DNA of 64,000 bases from a virus. The position numbers and the translations under genes are program-made. The stretch covers positions 1-64,000 of the IMG/VR virus record IMGVR_UViG_3300023240_001391. The stretch is one strand, 5' to 3'. Below, piece after piece: positions 52,032 through 58,617 of this stretch (position 1 is the stretch's first letter; the number at the start of each line of letters is the position of its first letter). The notes under the pieces were generated by a model. That model was not told the origin of the DNA and searched no databases. It saw only the letters and a list, made by a program, of their open reading frames with translations.

Positions 52032-52184
52032 AAATTGGTATAGTTTAGCACATCCCCATAAGGATGTTAAAACGACTTTCAAGGATAAGGTAAGAAAGAT
52101 GAATTAACATCTACCGTGCATATTAATAGTTTAGTTCATTGACGTATTGGGAATTATGAAGTGGTTTAAATTCCACTTCAATTT
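52032..52184 (+). ncRNA. Spacer RNA candidate with paired ends
   Basis: AAATTG at the left end pairs with CAATTT at the right end, flush with tRNA-Glu and tRNA-Ser. Internal hairpins ACATCC/GGATGT and GAAGTGG/CCACTTC. Confidence 0.4.
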
Positions 52185-52273
52185 GGAAGGGCGTATGGCT
52201 GGCGTACTTATCAGTCTTGAAAACTGTGATGTCGGGTAAAACTGGCGTGTGGGTTCGATCCCCACTCTTTCCA
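52185..52273 (+). tRNA. tRNA-Ser (TGA)
   Basis: Acceptor GGAAGGG/TCTTTCC with G-T pairs, long variable arm, anticodon TGA at 52218-52220. Confidence 0.92.
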
Positions 52274-52393
52274 CAACAGCATAGGAACGTGAATACTCAT
52301 CATTGAAACAAGTACTATACTCTAAGTGAAATTAATATTTAGTAAGTGTTGGTGATGCTTCAACGAACGATTGATAAAGTAACTTAAAAAATT

Positions 52394-52455
52394 ATCATTT
52401 ATGGTAGTGATTGGGAATAGCCAATTAATGCATGAAAACAGCTACCATAAATGAT
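52394..52455 (+). ncRNA. Long spacer hairpin
   Basis: ATCATTTATGGTAG and CTACCATAAATGAT, 14 perfect pairs, enclosing ATTGG/CCAAT. Too long a loop for a simple terminator. Confidence 0.55.
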
Positions 52456-52462
52456 TTTACAA

Positions 52463-52536
52463 TGGCTCGTAACTCAGCTGGTTAGAGTACTCGACTTTTA
52501 ATCGAGGTGTCGTGAGTTCGATCCTCACCGGGCCAA
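52463..52536 (+). tRNA. tRNA-Lys (TTT)
   Basis: Acceptor TGGCTCG/CGGGCCA, anticodon TTT at 52497-52499. Confidence 0.95.
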
Positions 52537-52730
52537 CAAATTTCGTTAGTTTAATCTTCGTGTTTAACAACACTGAAAAACGCCCTACGTGTGGGTACTG
52601 ATAGTATGAAATCTATCACGAGATTACTTTATTAAAAAATAACCCAAATGATGTATTAGTTCCCATGCACAATGGATCTGATGTGATCATAACGGTATCA
52701 TATTTCTAGAGTGTGGTATTTAGGGTTTAT

Positions 52731-52815
52731 ACCTTTGTGGCGAAATGGTTAATACGCGCTAGCCTTAGAAGCTAGTATCAGAAATGGTGTATGGGTTCGA
52801 CTCCCATCAGGGGTA
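52731..52815 (+). tRNA. tRNA-Leu (TAG)
   Basis: Acceptor ACCTTTG/CAGGGGT, long variable arm, anticodon TAG at 52766-52768. Confidence 0.93.
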
Positions 52816-52820
52816 CACAT

Positions 52821-52903
52821 GCTGGAATGGCGGAATGGTAGACGCGCAGGTTTCAAAAACCTGTATCCGAAAGGGTGTGTGGGTTCAACTCCCACTTTCA
52901 GTA
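52821..52903 (+). tRNA. tRNA-Leu (CAA)
   Basis: Acceptor GCTGGAA/TTTCAGT, anticodon CAA at 52854-52856; T-loop TTCAACT. Confidence 0.92.
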
Positions 52904-52928
52904 CAAACAACTTCTAACGTGGAAGTTG

Positions 52929-53080
52929 GGTAACGTGGTGAAACTGGAAAACACGCTGTTTGTCTGCATCTGCCTTTGGAATTGGCAATAGTTAAAAGAG
53001 GGAAAAGTCATAATCCCGAAACTAGAAACAACTAGGCGAGGCGGGTGACTTAAGTATGGGTTCGAATCCCATCGTTACTA
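52929..53080 (+). tRNA. Interrupted or expanded tRNA-like gene (Leu-type arms), 152 nt
   Basis: Acceptor GGTAACG/CGTTACT and T-arm ATGGG-TTCGAAT-CCCAT are perfect, and the D-arm GTGAAACTGGAAAACAC is Leu-like. The middle is about 65 bases too long: CTGTT at 52956 can pair with AATAG at 52987 around a 26-base loop, and further hairpins (GGG/CCC, CTAG/CTAG) follow before the T-arm. Anticodon not assignable. Too small for a normal group I intron. Confidence 0.55.
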
Positions 53081-53082
53081 CT

Positions 53083-53178
53083 AAGAGAGAAGGAAGCGGC
53101 GCATCACTAATCGATGAAAATACGCTGTTGAGGGGGCTGATTAGATGCCATGCGGATGTGACGTGAAATTCTCTTTTT
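53083..53178 (+). ncRNA. Spacer RNA candidate A
   Basis: AAGAGAGAA pairs with TTCTCTTTT at the far end; inside, GCAT-C-A-CTAATC pairs with GATTAG-ATGC. Its loop holds TGAAAATACGCTGTTGAG, nearly the same as in the RNA at 56168. Confidence 0.5.
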
Positions 53179-53182
53179 AAAT

Positions 53183-53268
53183 GCTCCTGTGGCGAAATGG
53201 TTATACGCGCTGGGTTTAAATTCCAGTATCTGAAACATGGTGTGTGGGTTCGAATCTCTCTAGAGGTA
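53183..53268 (+). tRNA. tRNA-Leu (TAA), degenerate
   Basis: Anticodon TAA at 53217-53219 and Leu-type arms, but the acceptor and T-stem each carry a mismatch. A second, intact Leu TAA gene is at 56975. Confidence 0.7.
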
Positions 53269-53280
53269 CTATTAAAATAT

Positions 53281-53434
53281 ATGGGGGTGTGTAAGTAGCA
53301 CTTACAGGTAGGTAGCATGAGAAGCTTGAAGAATCGGATAGAATTACGTAATATATCTGGGAGATAGTTGATAGCTAGAATAAAACCTACTGGCCCACCC
53401 TCACCAATTAAATGTTCCTTAATTAAGGAACATT
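53281..53434 (+). ncRNA. Spacer RNA candidate with terminator
   Basis: GGGTG/CACCC closes it, with GTAAGT/ACTTAC and AGGTAGG/CCTACT inside; the perfect hairpin AATGTTCC-ttaattaa-GGAACATT (53411-53434) follows. Confidence 0.45.
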
Positions 53435-53439
53435 ATTAA

Positions 53440-53721
53440 AATACGGGCCAACTAAGATTGTAAATTTAGTTAACTACTAGGCTAGTGTGTCACACATGAT
53501 GAGAAATAGGGTAGTTCCTTATAGTGAAAAGTGGTTGGATGAATTGCCACCAGATTGATCATCTGTCTAAGAATTAAGAGATAAATTATAGGCTTCTCAC
53601 TGATCTATTCCTAACTTTTTACAAATAGGCTGAGTCGGCTCCTTTTTGGATAGACACGATAGTAATTTGTATTGAGGACAACAATGAACATCTCAGCTGG
53701 ATAATACATGGTGTTCAACTT
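53440..53721 (+). other. Spacer of uncertain content
   Basis: Contains CTAAG-ATTGTAAAT-TTAG like a Tyr anticodon arm without the rest of a tRNA, GTGTGTCACAC, and GAGTCGGCTCCTTTTT near 53630 that could be a terminator. No gene found. Confidence 0.4.
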
Positions 53722-53795
53722 ACTTCTATAGCTCAGTTGGTTAGAGCAATTCTTTTACATGGAATAGGCCATTGGTTCGAATCCAGTTAGGAGTA
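53722..53795 (+). tRNA. tRNA-Val (TAC)
   Basis: Acceptor ACTTCTA/TAGGAGT, anticodon TAC at 53756-53758. Confidence 0.94.
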
Positions 53796-53811
53796 CAATT
53801 ATTAAAAATAT

Positions 53812-53894
53812 GGGCATCGAAAGTTGATTGGATTCAGCAGCCAGACTGTAAATCTGGTCCTTTACGGGGAGTGGTTCGAATCCACCGAGGCCCA
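53812..53894 (+). tRNA. tRNA-Tyr (GTA)
   Basis: Long variable arm as in bacterial tRNA-Tyr, anticodon GTA at 53848-53850, acceptor GGGCATC/GAGGCCC with one mismatch. Confidence 0.92.
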
Positions 53895-53895
53895 C

Positions 53896-54090
53896 AATAA
53901 AACAAAATCCCACTTGAAGATAAACAACACTTACGTTTGAGACCTTAACATTAAGTTGGTAGGAGAGGGGTATAAACTGTATCAGCAGTTGTGTTTATTG
54001 TAGAGGTAGGCGTAAGATGTTTTGTGGTATAAGTACCCGCCAATCCCTTACAAGTATTCCACTGAAATTTGGATGGGGGTTTGTTTTATT
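53896..54090 (+). ncRNA. Spacer RNA candidate with 17-bp closing stem, 195 nt
   Basis: AATAAAACAAAATCCCA (53896-53912) pairs with TGGGGGTTTGTTTTATT (54074-54090), one mismatch. Fills the space between tRNA-Tyr and tRNA-Pro. Confidence 0.6.
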
Positions 54091-54097
54091 TTGATAT

Positions 54098-54168
54098 CGG
54101 GTTGACGAATGGGGTATCGGCTATGATTTGGAGTCATGGCGTAGTGAGTTCGACTCTCACCAACCCGA
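54098..54168 (+). tRNA. tRNA-Pro (TGG)
   Basis: Acceptor CGGGTTG/CAACCCG, anticodon TGG at 54129-54131. Very short D-arm region. Confidence 0.88.
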
Positions 54169-54182
54169 CGATATTAGTAAAC

Positions 54183-54256
54183 GCATCTGTAACTCAATTG
54201 GATAGAGTGTCTGCCTTCGAAGCAGAGAGTTGGGAGTTCGAGTCTCTCCAGGTGTG
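54183..54256 (+). tRNA. tRNA-Arg (TCG)
   Basis: Acceptor GCATCTG/CAGGTGT, anticodon TCG at 54217-54219. Confidence 0.94.
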
Positions 54257-54287
54257 CAATTGTAATATAATATTACTTCATAAAAAC

Positions 54288-54467
54288 TTGAAATAGATGT
54301 GGTAAAACACTACGTATCGGGTAGAATGGATAGGCAAAATAGGTTGGGGTTATACACAAGTCATGTAAATAGGAAGCTACCCATCACTATCCAATAAGAT
54401 TGATGAAAATATTAACGATTATCCTTTAGAGTGGTGACTAACATCAATTATAATTTATCTATTTCAA
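54288..54467 (+). ncRNA. Spacer RNA candidate with 11-bp closing stem, 180 nt
   Basis: TTGAAATAGAT (54288) and ATCTATTTCAA (54457) are perfectly complementary. Inner pairs GGGTAG/CTACCC and GGATAG/CTATCC. Confidence 0.6.
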
Positions 54468-54470
54468 TAT

Positions 54471-54542
54471 TGCCCCCTCATCTAATTGGCAGGATGCCTG
54501 GTTTTGAGCCAGAGAATTGAGGTTCGAATCCTTGGGGGGCAA
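54471..54542 (+). tRNA. tRNA-Gln (TTG)
   Basis: Acceptor TGCCCCC/GGGGGCA with the U1 start typical of Gln, anticodon TTG at 54504-54506. Confidence 0.93.
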
Positions 54543-54556
54543 CTATATTTAAAATC

Positions 54557-54630
54557 GGTTCCATAGTTTAGAAGGCATAAAATAAATCTCTTGTAAAGAT
54601 TAGAAATCAGTTCGATCCTGATTGGAACCT
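54557..54630 (+). tRNA. tRNA-Thr (TGT)
   Basis: Acceptor GGTTCCA/TGGAACC, anticodon TGT at 54592-54594; A-rich D-loop. Confidence 0.92.
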
Positions 54631-54634
54631 CTAA

Positions 54635-54706
54635 GGTGTTGTAACTCAGCGGTAGAGTGCTAGATTGAAGATCTAGTGGTCGGTGGTTCGATCCCACCCA
54701 GCACCA
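54635..54706 (+). tRNA. tRNA-Phe (GAA)
   Basis: Acceptor GGTGTTG/CAGCACC, anticodon GAA at 54667-54669. Confidence 0.95.
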
Positions 54707-54719
54707 CAATATAAAATAC

Positions 54720-54791
54720 ACAAGTGTCGTCTAATGGCTAAGATTACGGATTCCAAACCCGTAGATGGGGGTTCGATACCTTTCACTTGTG
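54720..54791 (+). tRNA. tRNA-Trp (CCA)
   Basis: Acceptor ACAAGTG/CACTTGT, anticodon CCA at 54753-54755, discriminator G as usual for Trp. Confidence 0.93.
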
Positions 54792-54821
54792 CAATTATTA
54801 ACAATTTGGTAACATAGAAAA

Positions 54822-54853
54822 TTAGGATATGATATCAAATAACCGTATCTTTA
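54822..54853 (+). promoter_or_regulatory. Promoter inside tRNA array
   Basis: TTAGG at 54822, 21 bases, TATCTTTA at 54846. Confidence 0.7.
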
Positions 54854-54883
54854 TTTCATTCTGTTGATTCAGAACTATAACAT

Positions 54884-54957
54884 TCCCCCGTAGCTCAGTT
54901 GGTTAGAGCGGCACCCTGTTAAGGTGAGGGTCATAGGTTCGAATCCTATTGGGGGAG
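54884..54957 (+). tRNA. tRNA-Asn (GTT)
   Basis: Acceptor TCCCCCG/TGGGGGA, anticodon GTT at 54918-54920. Confidence 0.96.
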
Positions 54958-55004
54958 CAACATAAATTAAATAACATATAAAATCTTAGAAGTTTGATAA
55001 GTAT

Positions 55005-55078
55005 GGGTATATAGCTCAATTGGTTAGAGCATCACCCTGATACGGTGAAGGTTATGAGTTCGAGTCTCATTATACCCA
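55005..55078 (+). tRNA. tRNA-Ile (GAT)
   Basis: Acceptor GGGTATA/TATACCC, anticodon GAT at 55039-55041. Confidence 0.96.
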
Positions 55079-55101
55079 CTTAATTTTAATACGGAGATGT
55101 A

Positions 55102-55194
55102 ATGAAGAAATTAATAAAAGAGAACTTAGATACTATAGGTATACTTGTATTTTTAACAATTTATACGTTAATTGTAATAAGTTATATGTACTAA
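55102..55194 (+). CDS. Membrane micro-protein, 30 aa
   Basis: MKKLIKENLDTIGILVFLTI then YTLIVISYMY: one membrane span with a basic N-terminus, between tRNA-Ile and tRNA-His. Confidence 0.5.
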   Translation: MKKLIKENLDTIGILVFLTIYTLIVISYMY

Positions 55195-55202
55195 GTAATT
55201 AT

Positions 55203-55277
55203 GGTGATTATAGCTCAGTTGGTTAGAGTGCTTGACTGTGAATCAAGAGGTCGTCAGTTCGAGTCTGACTTTTCACC
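55203..55277 (+). tRNA. tRNA-His (GTG)
   Basis: Extra G(-1) opposite C73 as in His tRNAs; anticodon GTG at 55238-55240. Two T-T mismatches in the acceptor. Confidence 0.9.
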
Positions 55278-55283
55278 CAAAAT

Positions 55284-55355
55284 GCCGTAACTTTTGGAAG
55301 GGTAAGGTGTAAGCGCTTATGCTAGTTGCTTGGGGTTCGAATCCCCGTTACGGCT
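55284..55355 (+). tRNA. Abnormal tRNA-like gene, anticodon unclear
   Basis: Perfect acceptor GCCGTAA/TTACGGC and T-arm GGGG-TTCGAAT-CCCC, total 72 nt. No canonical anticodon arm: GCGCT/GTTGC around TATGCTA would give TGC (Ala) but leaves almost no variable loop and an A at position 33. Confidence 0.55.
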
Positions 55356-55361
55356 CAAATA

Positions 55362-55423
55362 TTTAAATCAAAGCGGAAGATTGTACATTAAATTGTCCGA
55401 AGTACTTAACAGATTGATTTAAA
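55362..55423 (+). ncRNA. Spacer RNA candidate with 10-bp closing stem
   Basis: TTTAAATCAA and TTGATTTAAA are perfectly complementary and lie flush between two tRNA genes. Confidence 0.5.
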
Positions 55424-55428
55424 ATTAT

Positions 55429-55502
55429 GGTATAGTACCCAAGTGGTCTAAAGGGGCGGGTTGCAACCCCGTTATTCATTGGTTCGAATCCAATCTATAC
55501 CT
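55429..55502 (+). tRNA. tRNA-Cys (GCA)
   Basis: Acceptor GGTATAG/CTATACC, anticodon GCA at 55463-55465, discriminator T as usual for Cys. Confidence 0.95.
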
Positions 55503-55530
55503 CTAATATAAACAAGTAATATATGTAATA

Positions 55531-55983
55531 ATGAAAGTTTTCAAAAAAGTAAACGGTGAAAAAGTAGATGTAATTAAACACACTTTGGATGTAATCAAAA
55601 AAAACCCTGATGTAGAAATACATATCGGTACAGATTCACAAAGCAGTGGACATCTAACCACATACGTTACTGTGATTGCTTACAGATATTCCACACGTGG
55701 AGTTCATTACATATTTTGGAAAGAAAAAGTACCTAGAATTAAAGATAAGTTTACTAAATTATACAAAGAAACTGTATTGACTATTGAAGTAGCTGAATGG
55801 TTTACTTCTCAAATCAAAAGTGTAAAGGTTGAATTGGATTTCGATTACAATGGTGATAAAAAGCACTTCTCTCAAAGATTAGTTCCAGCAACGAAAGGTT
55901 GGGCAGAAGGTTTGGGATATAAGGTGAATATTAAACCAGTAAAGCAAATCGCTACTCATGCAGCGGATTACCACTGTAGATAA
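55531..55983 (+). CDS. RNase H-like protein (DUF458/YkuK family), 150 aa
   Basis: IHIGTDSQ gives the first Asp of an RNase H-like fold, VELDFDYN the second acidic strand, and ATHAADYHCR the C-terminal signature of the YkuK/DUF458 family. Placed inside the tRNA array, so an RNA-related nuclease role is reasonable but unproven. Confidence 0.8.
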   Translation: MKVFKKVNGEKVDVIKHTLDVIKKNPDVEIHIGTDSQSSGHLTTYVTVIAYRYSTRGVHYIFWKEKVPRIKDKFTKLYKETVLTIEVAEWFTSQIKSVKVELDFDYNGDKKHFSQRLVPATKGWAEGLGYKVNIKPVKQIATHAADYHCR

Positions 55984-56107
55984 CTTCACAATTTAATATT
56001 GTAGAAATTCCAGCTGGGAAGTGGAAGTTAACACATAAATATGGTATATCAGAAAAAGGATATCACGAGAATTTACCATACGCTACGATGGAATTATTGA
56101 AATAAAT

Positions 56108-56139
56108 TAGGATTATCGAAATATTATCCGTATATTGTA
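56108..56139 (+). promoter_or_regulatory. Promoter of small RNA
   Basis: TTAGG at 56108, 21 bases, TATATTGT at 56132. Confidence 0.7.
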
Positions 56140-56145
56140 AGAGCA

Positions 56146-56286
56146 GATTAAGAGTGAGAGCAAAAGAAACACATCATGCGAAAACCCTTCGTTTGAAAAT
56201 GAGCTGTTGAGTTTGGGAATCGGGAGATAAAACGATGAATATACAGCATTGAGATAGGGCCCAAAAGCCTCTGATGTGTTTTTTTA
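56146..56286 (+). ncRNA. Stand-alone small RNA candidate B, about 140 nt
   Basis: Own promoter, and AACACATCA (56168) pairs with TGATGTGTT (56272) followed by seven T, forming the terminator. The loop holds TGAAAATGAGCTGTTGAG, 16 of 18 bases as in spacer RNA A (53083), and GCTGT/ACAGC pair inside. Confidence 0.65.
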
Positions 56287-56303
56287 TATTAATGATTACA
56301 TAT

Positions 56304-56377
56304 GCGCCCATAGTTCAACTGGATAGAGCATTGTTTTTCTAAAGCAATAGTTGTGAGTTCGAGTCTCGCTGGGCGTA
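56304..56377 (+). tRNA. tRNA-Arg (TCT)
   Basis: Acceptor GCGCCCA/TGGGCGT, anticodon TCT at 56338-56340. Confidence 0.95.
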
Positions 56378-56394
56378 CTAAAATACAATAAAAT

Positions 56395-56468
56395 TGCGGG
56401 GTGGACTGGAGAGGCTCCAGCTCGGTCTCATAAGCCGAATGACGTAGGTTCGAATCCTATCCCCGCAA
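56395..56468 (+). tRNA. tRNA-Met (CAT), initiator-like
   Basis: Acceptor TGCGGGG/CCCCGCA as in initiator tRNAs apart from a T1-A72 pair; CAT at 56429-56431; strong D-arm CTGGAG/CTCCAG. Initiator assignment tentative. Confidence 0.85.
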
Positions 56469-56479
56469 CTAAACTTATA

Positions 56480-56581
56480 ATGACTATAAGTGAAGCTAAA
56501 AGAAGTTGGAATTTGATAAGGGTTTATCACCAACACCAGTTATTTTTAGAAACCCCGAAAGACCCGAAGTGGTCGTTGTAA
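56480..56581 (+). CDS. Short ORF, 33 aa
   Basis: MTISEAKRSWNLIRVYHQHQ then LETPKDPKWSL. Begins 11 bases after the tRNA. Could be real or chance. Confidence 0.35.
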   Translation: MTISEAKRSWNLIRVYHQHQLFLETPKDPKWSL

Positions 56582-56734
56582 GTTTTTTATAAAAATTAAT
56601 TCAACAATTATGATATTTAATTAAAGGTTAAACCTATGACCTTGTGGAGTATTAAGCACGTTCGAGTAATGTAAGAGCTTAATAACACTAAATAAAGATA
56701 GAATATAAATTGTTAGTATTAGGCTTCCTACCAT

Positions 56735-56811
56735 AGTATAAGATTCCTAATAGACATATTATATCTATTATACTACACTCAATAGGTTGAAAAATGAGTG
56801 TATACTTTTAT
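56735..56811 (+). repeat. Nested hairpins in spacer
   Basis: TAGTATAA/TTATACTA encloses TAATAGA/TCTATTA, then ACACTCA/TGAGTGT. Structured spacer RNA. Confidence 0.5.
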
Positions 56812-56817
56812 AAAACT

Positions 56818-56962
56818 ATGGAAGAATGGAGAATAATTAGAGATTACGTGGATTATAGTGTTTCTAATAAATCAACGATTACTATACTATGATACCGATG
56901 GTAGTTTAGATGAAATAATGCATGAGAATGGTAAATTTATAAGATTTGCACCATTCCGTTAA
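56818..56962 (+). pseudogene. Remnant of a NUMOD4/HNH homing endonuclease
   Basis: MEEWRIIRDYVDYSVSN matches the NUMOD4 opening of homing endonucleases (EEWxxIxxYEGxYxVSN). It stops after 24 codons; a second frame continues YYDTDGSLDEIMHENGKF and ends at 56962. The HNH core is missing, so this is a decayed end of a mobile gene. Confidence 0.55.
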
Positions 56963-56974
56963 GTATGATTAAAT

Positions 56975-57060
56975 GCCTCGATGGTGAAATTGGTAGACAC
57001 GCTGGACTTAAAATTCAGTCCTCAGTGATGGGGGTACGGGTTCGAATCCCGTTCGGGGCA
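56975..57060 (+). tRNA. tRNA-Leu (TAA)
   Basis: Acceptor GCCTCGA/TCGGGGC, canonical Leu arms, anticodon TAA at 57009-57011. Confidence 0.96.
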
Positions 57061-57295
57061 CTACAAAAATAATGATAAGGTTTTTAACGGTGTTAAGAAT
57101 CAACTATAATTAACAACATAGATAACCTATATAATATATAATCTTATATAGTTAATAATATGATGGGTATACATATGAAAGGAATAATCCACATATATGC
57201 AATCTGAATAAGTAGTTATAGAAGATTCACCTGATTCAGATTCATTTTACCGATTCGCTGGTATTATGATATAACGCGAAATGAAACCGTTTAAT

Positions 57296-57369
57296 GGGGT
57301 CTTAGCTCAGTTGGCCAGAGCACTGGATTTGCAATTCAGATGTCAGGGGTTCGAATCCCCTAGGCTCCA
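57296..57369 (+). tRNA. tRNA-Ala (TGC)
   Basis: Acceptor GGGGTCT/AGGCTCC, anticodon TGC at 57330-57332. Confidence 0.95.
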
Positions 57370-57388
57370 CTTTTTTAAATTAATAGAT

Positions 57389-57877
57389 ATGAAGATAATA
57401 TTTTTAGATATTGATGGTGTTATGGTTCCCGATTACCAAAAGGTAAATGATCAAGCATTTCCTAAAGATAATGATTGGGATGCAAAACCATTTTCTCAAA
57501 AAGGAATGATAACGTTAAATAATGCAATTTTATCAACTGATGCTAGAGTAGTTATTAGTTCAGATTGGAGAAAGCATTATTCGTTACAGGTTATGAGAGA
57601 TATTTTTGTAGCAGCTGGAATTCTTTATGGTGAAGATACTATTATTGGATATACTAAAATAATAGGATATGGTGATTATAAATCTAATAGAGCACAAGAA
57701 ATTCTAGAATGGGTTAGTCTACATAGACCAGATCAATGGGTTGCTATTGATGATTTAGATTTATCACCATACTTATCAGAGGATAACTTTGTCCACTGTA
57801 AATACCCAATTGAGGGTATTAAACAACTCGGCAAACGAGCAGAGATTGAAATAAAATTAGGAAGAATTAAACAATAA
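57389..57877 (+). CDS. HAD-like hydrolase, 162 aa
   Basis: MKIIFLDIDGVMVPD has the DxD nucleophile motif, VVISSDWRKHYS the second HAD motif, and WVAIDDLDLSPYL the acidic pair. The type ('ISSDWR', HAD-like domain) is common in phages and bacteria; substrate unknown. Start at ATG 57389, because the longer frame runs through the tRNA-Ala gene. Confidence 0.8.
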   Translation: MKIIFLDIDGVMVPDYQKVNDQAFPKDNDWDAKPFSQKGMITLNNAILSTDARVVISSDWRKHYSLQVMRDIFVAAGILYGEDTIIGYTKIIGYGDYKSNRAQEILEWVSLHRPDQWVAIDDLDLSPYLSEDNFVHCKYPIEGIKQLGKRAEIEIKLGRIKQ

Positions 57878-57895
57878 CGATTGTTTATAATAATT

Positions 57896-58290
57896 GGGGC
57901 TGACTTGGAATTGATTAGCAGATCTAGTTTATGTGAGTGCAATCAGAGAAATGTCATCTATCTCTATAATCTATGGTGATAATAGTTAAACGACGAAAAG
58001 TCAGATTTTACCTTCGAAGATGCAATGTCTTTCGTAGGTGGTGAGTTCGCTCTAGCAGCGTAGCCGATGGGTGATAACTACCTAGAAACAGAAAGTTATA
58101 AGTGGGTGCTAACTACCTTAAAGTGTAGTAGGATAGTGGAAATCCGTTATGAGAATGTTTTTACAAAGTTGACATTATAAACCACATCAATAATTTTGGT
58201 ATTTTGTTTATTTAGAAAAATGAACTATGATTGTGAATGAATTTGTATGACGTGCTGAATAAGACGAGGGTTCGAATCCCTCCAGCTCCA
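57896..58290 (+). ncRNA. ssrA: Transfer-messenger RNA (tmRNA)
   Basis: 5' end GGGGCTGACTTGGAATTGAT and 3' end GAGGG-TTCGAAT-CCCTC-CAGCTCCA are the tmRNA halves, pairing as GGGGCTG/CAGCTCC. The tag frame after AATAGTT reads from AAC 57989 to the stop at 58061, beginning NDEKSD and ending GGEFALAA: 24 residues rather than the usual 9-11, but with the ALAA end recognised by Clp proteases. The exact resume codon is uncertain by one or two codons. It rescues stalled ribosomes and marks proteins for degradation. No CCA is encoded. Confidence 0.92.
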
Positions 58291-58369
58291 GATAACCGAA
58301 ATTAACACACCTGCACGTGGTGGTTATCGCATATTCCGATTTGGAATAACTAAGATGTTAATAATATAA
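58291..58369 (+). repeat. Hairpins after tmRNA
   Basis: GATAACC/GGTTATC (58291-58328) and TATTCC-gatt-TGGAATA; possible processing or termination signals. Confidence 0.5.
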
Positions 58370-58443
58370 GCGTGAGTAGCTCAGTTGGTCAGAGCGTTTG
58401 GTTTCCAACCAAAGGGTCGTGGGTTCGAATCCCACCTTGCGCT
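58370..58443 (+). tRNA. tRNA-Gly (TCC)
   Basis: Acceptor GCGTGAG/CTTGCGC, anticodon TCC at 58404-58406, discriminator T. Confidence 0.95.
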
Positions 58444-58463
58444 CAAATAAACATTAAATTAAA

Positions 58464-58495
58464 TTAGGATATATAAAATAGAATTCGTATATTGT
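58464..58495 (+). promoter_or_regulatory. Promoter before tRNA-Met
   Basis: TTAGG at 58464, 21 bases, TATATTGT at 58488. Confidence 0.7.
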
Positions 58496-58516
58496 ATTTA
58501 TATAATATATATTATC

Positions 58517-58591
58517 GGGCCTTTAGCTCAGTTGGTTAGTAGCAGTACGCTCATAACGTAAAGGTCGGGGGTTCGAGTCCCTCAAGGCCCA
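58517..58591 (+). tRNA. tRNA-Met (CAT), elongator-like
   Basis: Acceptor GGGCCTT/AAGGCCC, anticodon CAT at 58552-58554. Could also be a lysidine-modified Ile tRNA. Confidence 0.9.
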
Positions 58592-58617
58592 CTCAAATTA
58601 AATAATAAGGATGATAA

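Noticed and set aside
52031-52110. Possible tRNA with CAT loop near 52060
   Set aside because: Anticodon loop size is wrong and no T-arm follows; kept only as part of a spacer RNA.
53022-53318. Minus-strand frame of 98 codons across tRNA genes
   Set aside because: Its sequence is antisense to tRNA-Leu and spacer RNA; typical artefact of GGTTCGAATCC repeats. The same applies to 51849-52082 and 54482-54721.
53440-53480. Second tRNA-Tyr
   Set aside because: Only an anticodon-arm look-alike; no acceptor, D- or T-arm.
54069-54296. Plus-strand frame of 75 codons over tRNA-Pro and tRNA-Arg
   Set aside because: Runs through two well-formed tRNAs and has no relatives by pattern.
57281-57388. N-terminal extension of the HAD-like gene
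   Set aside because: It is translated tRNA-Ala; the true start is ATG 57389.
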